Assembly: GCA_947259105.1 (NCBI GenBank)
Contig: CAMYKU010000001.1
Location: 1 to 64,000, forward strand
Length of the DNA: 64,000 bases
Reading direction: 5' to 3'
Source: an uncultured Alphaproteobacteria bacterium
Lineage (GTDB): Bacteria > Pseudomonadota > Alphaproteobacteria > UBA8366 > JADFVY01
Both the position numbers and the translations under genes were made by a program. The notes beneath the pieces are model-generated. The model was not told where the DNA came from and did not search any database. It saw only the letters and a list, made by a program, of their open reading frames with translations. Position 1 is the first letter of the stretch. Each line of letters starts with the position of its first letter. Positions 62,907 to 64,000 of this stretch are shown piece by piece.

Positions 62907-64000
62907 CAAGCGCCGCTGTGAGGGCGCCCGGTTCGGTGATCGGCAGGGAGCAGGTCTGGCCGTGGCAGACATAGACCGTCGCGGTGCCGTCCTTCTGGGA
63001 CTTGCCGCGGGCGGGATGCCCGTCCGGCAGGGCGTCGCCCGGCGCCACCGTCTGGATTACCCGGTTGGGGACGGAAATGCGTGTCAGCGCCTGTAGCATC
63101 GCCGCGGCCCGCGGTTCGCTGCGATCGCCGACGAGCACGATCTGGACCGGCGCAAACAGGAACTCGCTGGCGTTGAGCAATGTCGACAGCGGGAAGAAAT
63201 TGCGGGCGAGTTCACCCGAAAACGCCGTTACGACAGTGTCGGCGGCCTGGCGGTAGGCATCGTTTCCGGTCAGCAGCCACAGCCGGGCCAGGACCTCGAC
63301 CATGACGCCGTTGCCGGACGGCGTCGGATTGTCGCTGGCCGTCTTGTTCCGTACGATCAGGCCCGGTGTGTCACTGGCGGCAAAGAAGTAGCCGGGTTTT
63401 CCGGGCTCGCTGTAATACTGCTCGACGAGGCCGGCCCAGCGTTCCGCCTGCGCGAGATAGGCGGCGTCCCCGGTGGCCTCAAGCAGCAGCAGCGCCGCGC
63501 GGGACATGTTGGCGTAATCGTCCAGCGTCGCCGGATGCTGCAGCCGCCCGGCACGCCAGGAATGCCGCAACCGCCCGTCCTCGGTCATGCGGTCCCGCAC
63601 GAACGCGAAGGCGCGCGCCGCGGCATCGATCCATTCGGGGCGCCCCAGAGCCTGTCCTGCGGCCGCCAGGGCGCCACTCATCAGGCCGTTCCAGTCGGCC
63701 AGCACCTTGTCGTCCTTGGCGGGCGGGATGCGCGCAGAGCGGGCTTCCAGCAGGATGGCCCGGGACCGGGCCAGCGCCGATTCCGTTTCGGCGTCGGCAA
63801 GCCCCCGTTCCGCGAGGCGGTTCAGGATGGTCCTGCCTTCCCAGTTACCGGCGTCCGTGACCTCGTAATGTTGTGCGAACAGCGGCGCCGCGGCGCCAAG
63901 CAGGGACTCCACCTCGTCCCGGGTCCAGACATAGAATTTTCCTTCCTCTCCCTCGCTGTCGGCATCCAGCGAGCTGGAAATGCCGCCCTCCGGCTGGACC
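62896..64000 (-). CDS. YyaL/DUF255 thioredoxin-domain protein, partial (5' end beyond window)
   Basis: EGKFYVWTRDEVESLLGAAAPLFAQHYEV, LADWNGLMSGALAAAG; frame open to the window edge. Confidence 0.92.
   Translation of the reverse strand, partial: VQPEGGISSSLDADSEGEEGKFYVWTRDEVESLLGAAAPLFAQHYEVTDAGNWEGRTILNRLAERGLADAETESALARSRAILLEARSARIPPAKDDKVLADWNGLMSGALAAAGQALGRPEWIDAAARAFAFVRDRMTEDGRLRHSWRAGRLQHPATLDDYANMSRAALLLLEATGDAAYLAQAERWAGLVEQYYSEPGKPGYFFAASDTPGLIVRNKTASDNPTPSGNGVMVEVLARLWLLTGNDAYRQAADTVVTAFSGELARNFFPLSTLLNASEFLFAPVQIVLVGDRSEPRAAAMLQALTRISVPNRVIQTVAPGDALPDGHPARGKSQKDGTATVYVCHGQTCSLPITEPGALTAALGGA

Overview
GC-rich alphaproteobacterial chromosomal window (Rhodospirillales-like by gene order, inferred only), almost fully coding, with about 66 CDS called. 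Recognisable blocks, left to right: asd; Pat-like acyl-CoA synthetase/GNAT plus macro domain; AmpG; TypA; PfkB kinase; bactofilin; nth; dapB; the heat-shock cluster dnaJ-dnaK-(DUF1848)-(2x DUF2007)-grpE-hrcA with divergent rph; gshB; rsmI/yraN; LpoA-like; hemW-rdgB; comM; cspA; a spermidine-synthase-like membrane protein islet next to a HIT gene; hisE-F-A-(GNAT)-H-B; hslVU; MFS; XRE-smr; lutCBA; mltA; tim44-like; fxsA; secB; dnaQ-coaE-aroE-maf-ppsR; hemE-hemH; rho; qor; dienelactone hydrolase; ogt; YyaL-like protein (partial). Strongest observations: (i) a likely chromosomal replication origin in the AT-rich ppsR/hemE gap (~56.31-56.74 kb), with DnaA-box matches and divergent gene orientation; (ii) a dispersed ~110-120 bp perfect-hairpin family (copies at 26-147 and ~22021-22135) with a conserved 16-nt loop and a compensatory base-pair change; (iii) an exact 45-bp duplication of the HIT gene 3' end (14 codons + stop) flanking a one-gene islet; (iv) a 35-bp motif found in the same orientation upstream of nth and of an MFS gene; (v) translationally coupled Pat + macro-domain genes; (vi) a GNAT gene coupled at both ends inside the his operon. 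No tRNA, rRNA, CRISPR array, transposase or integrase was recognised.
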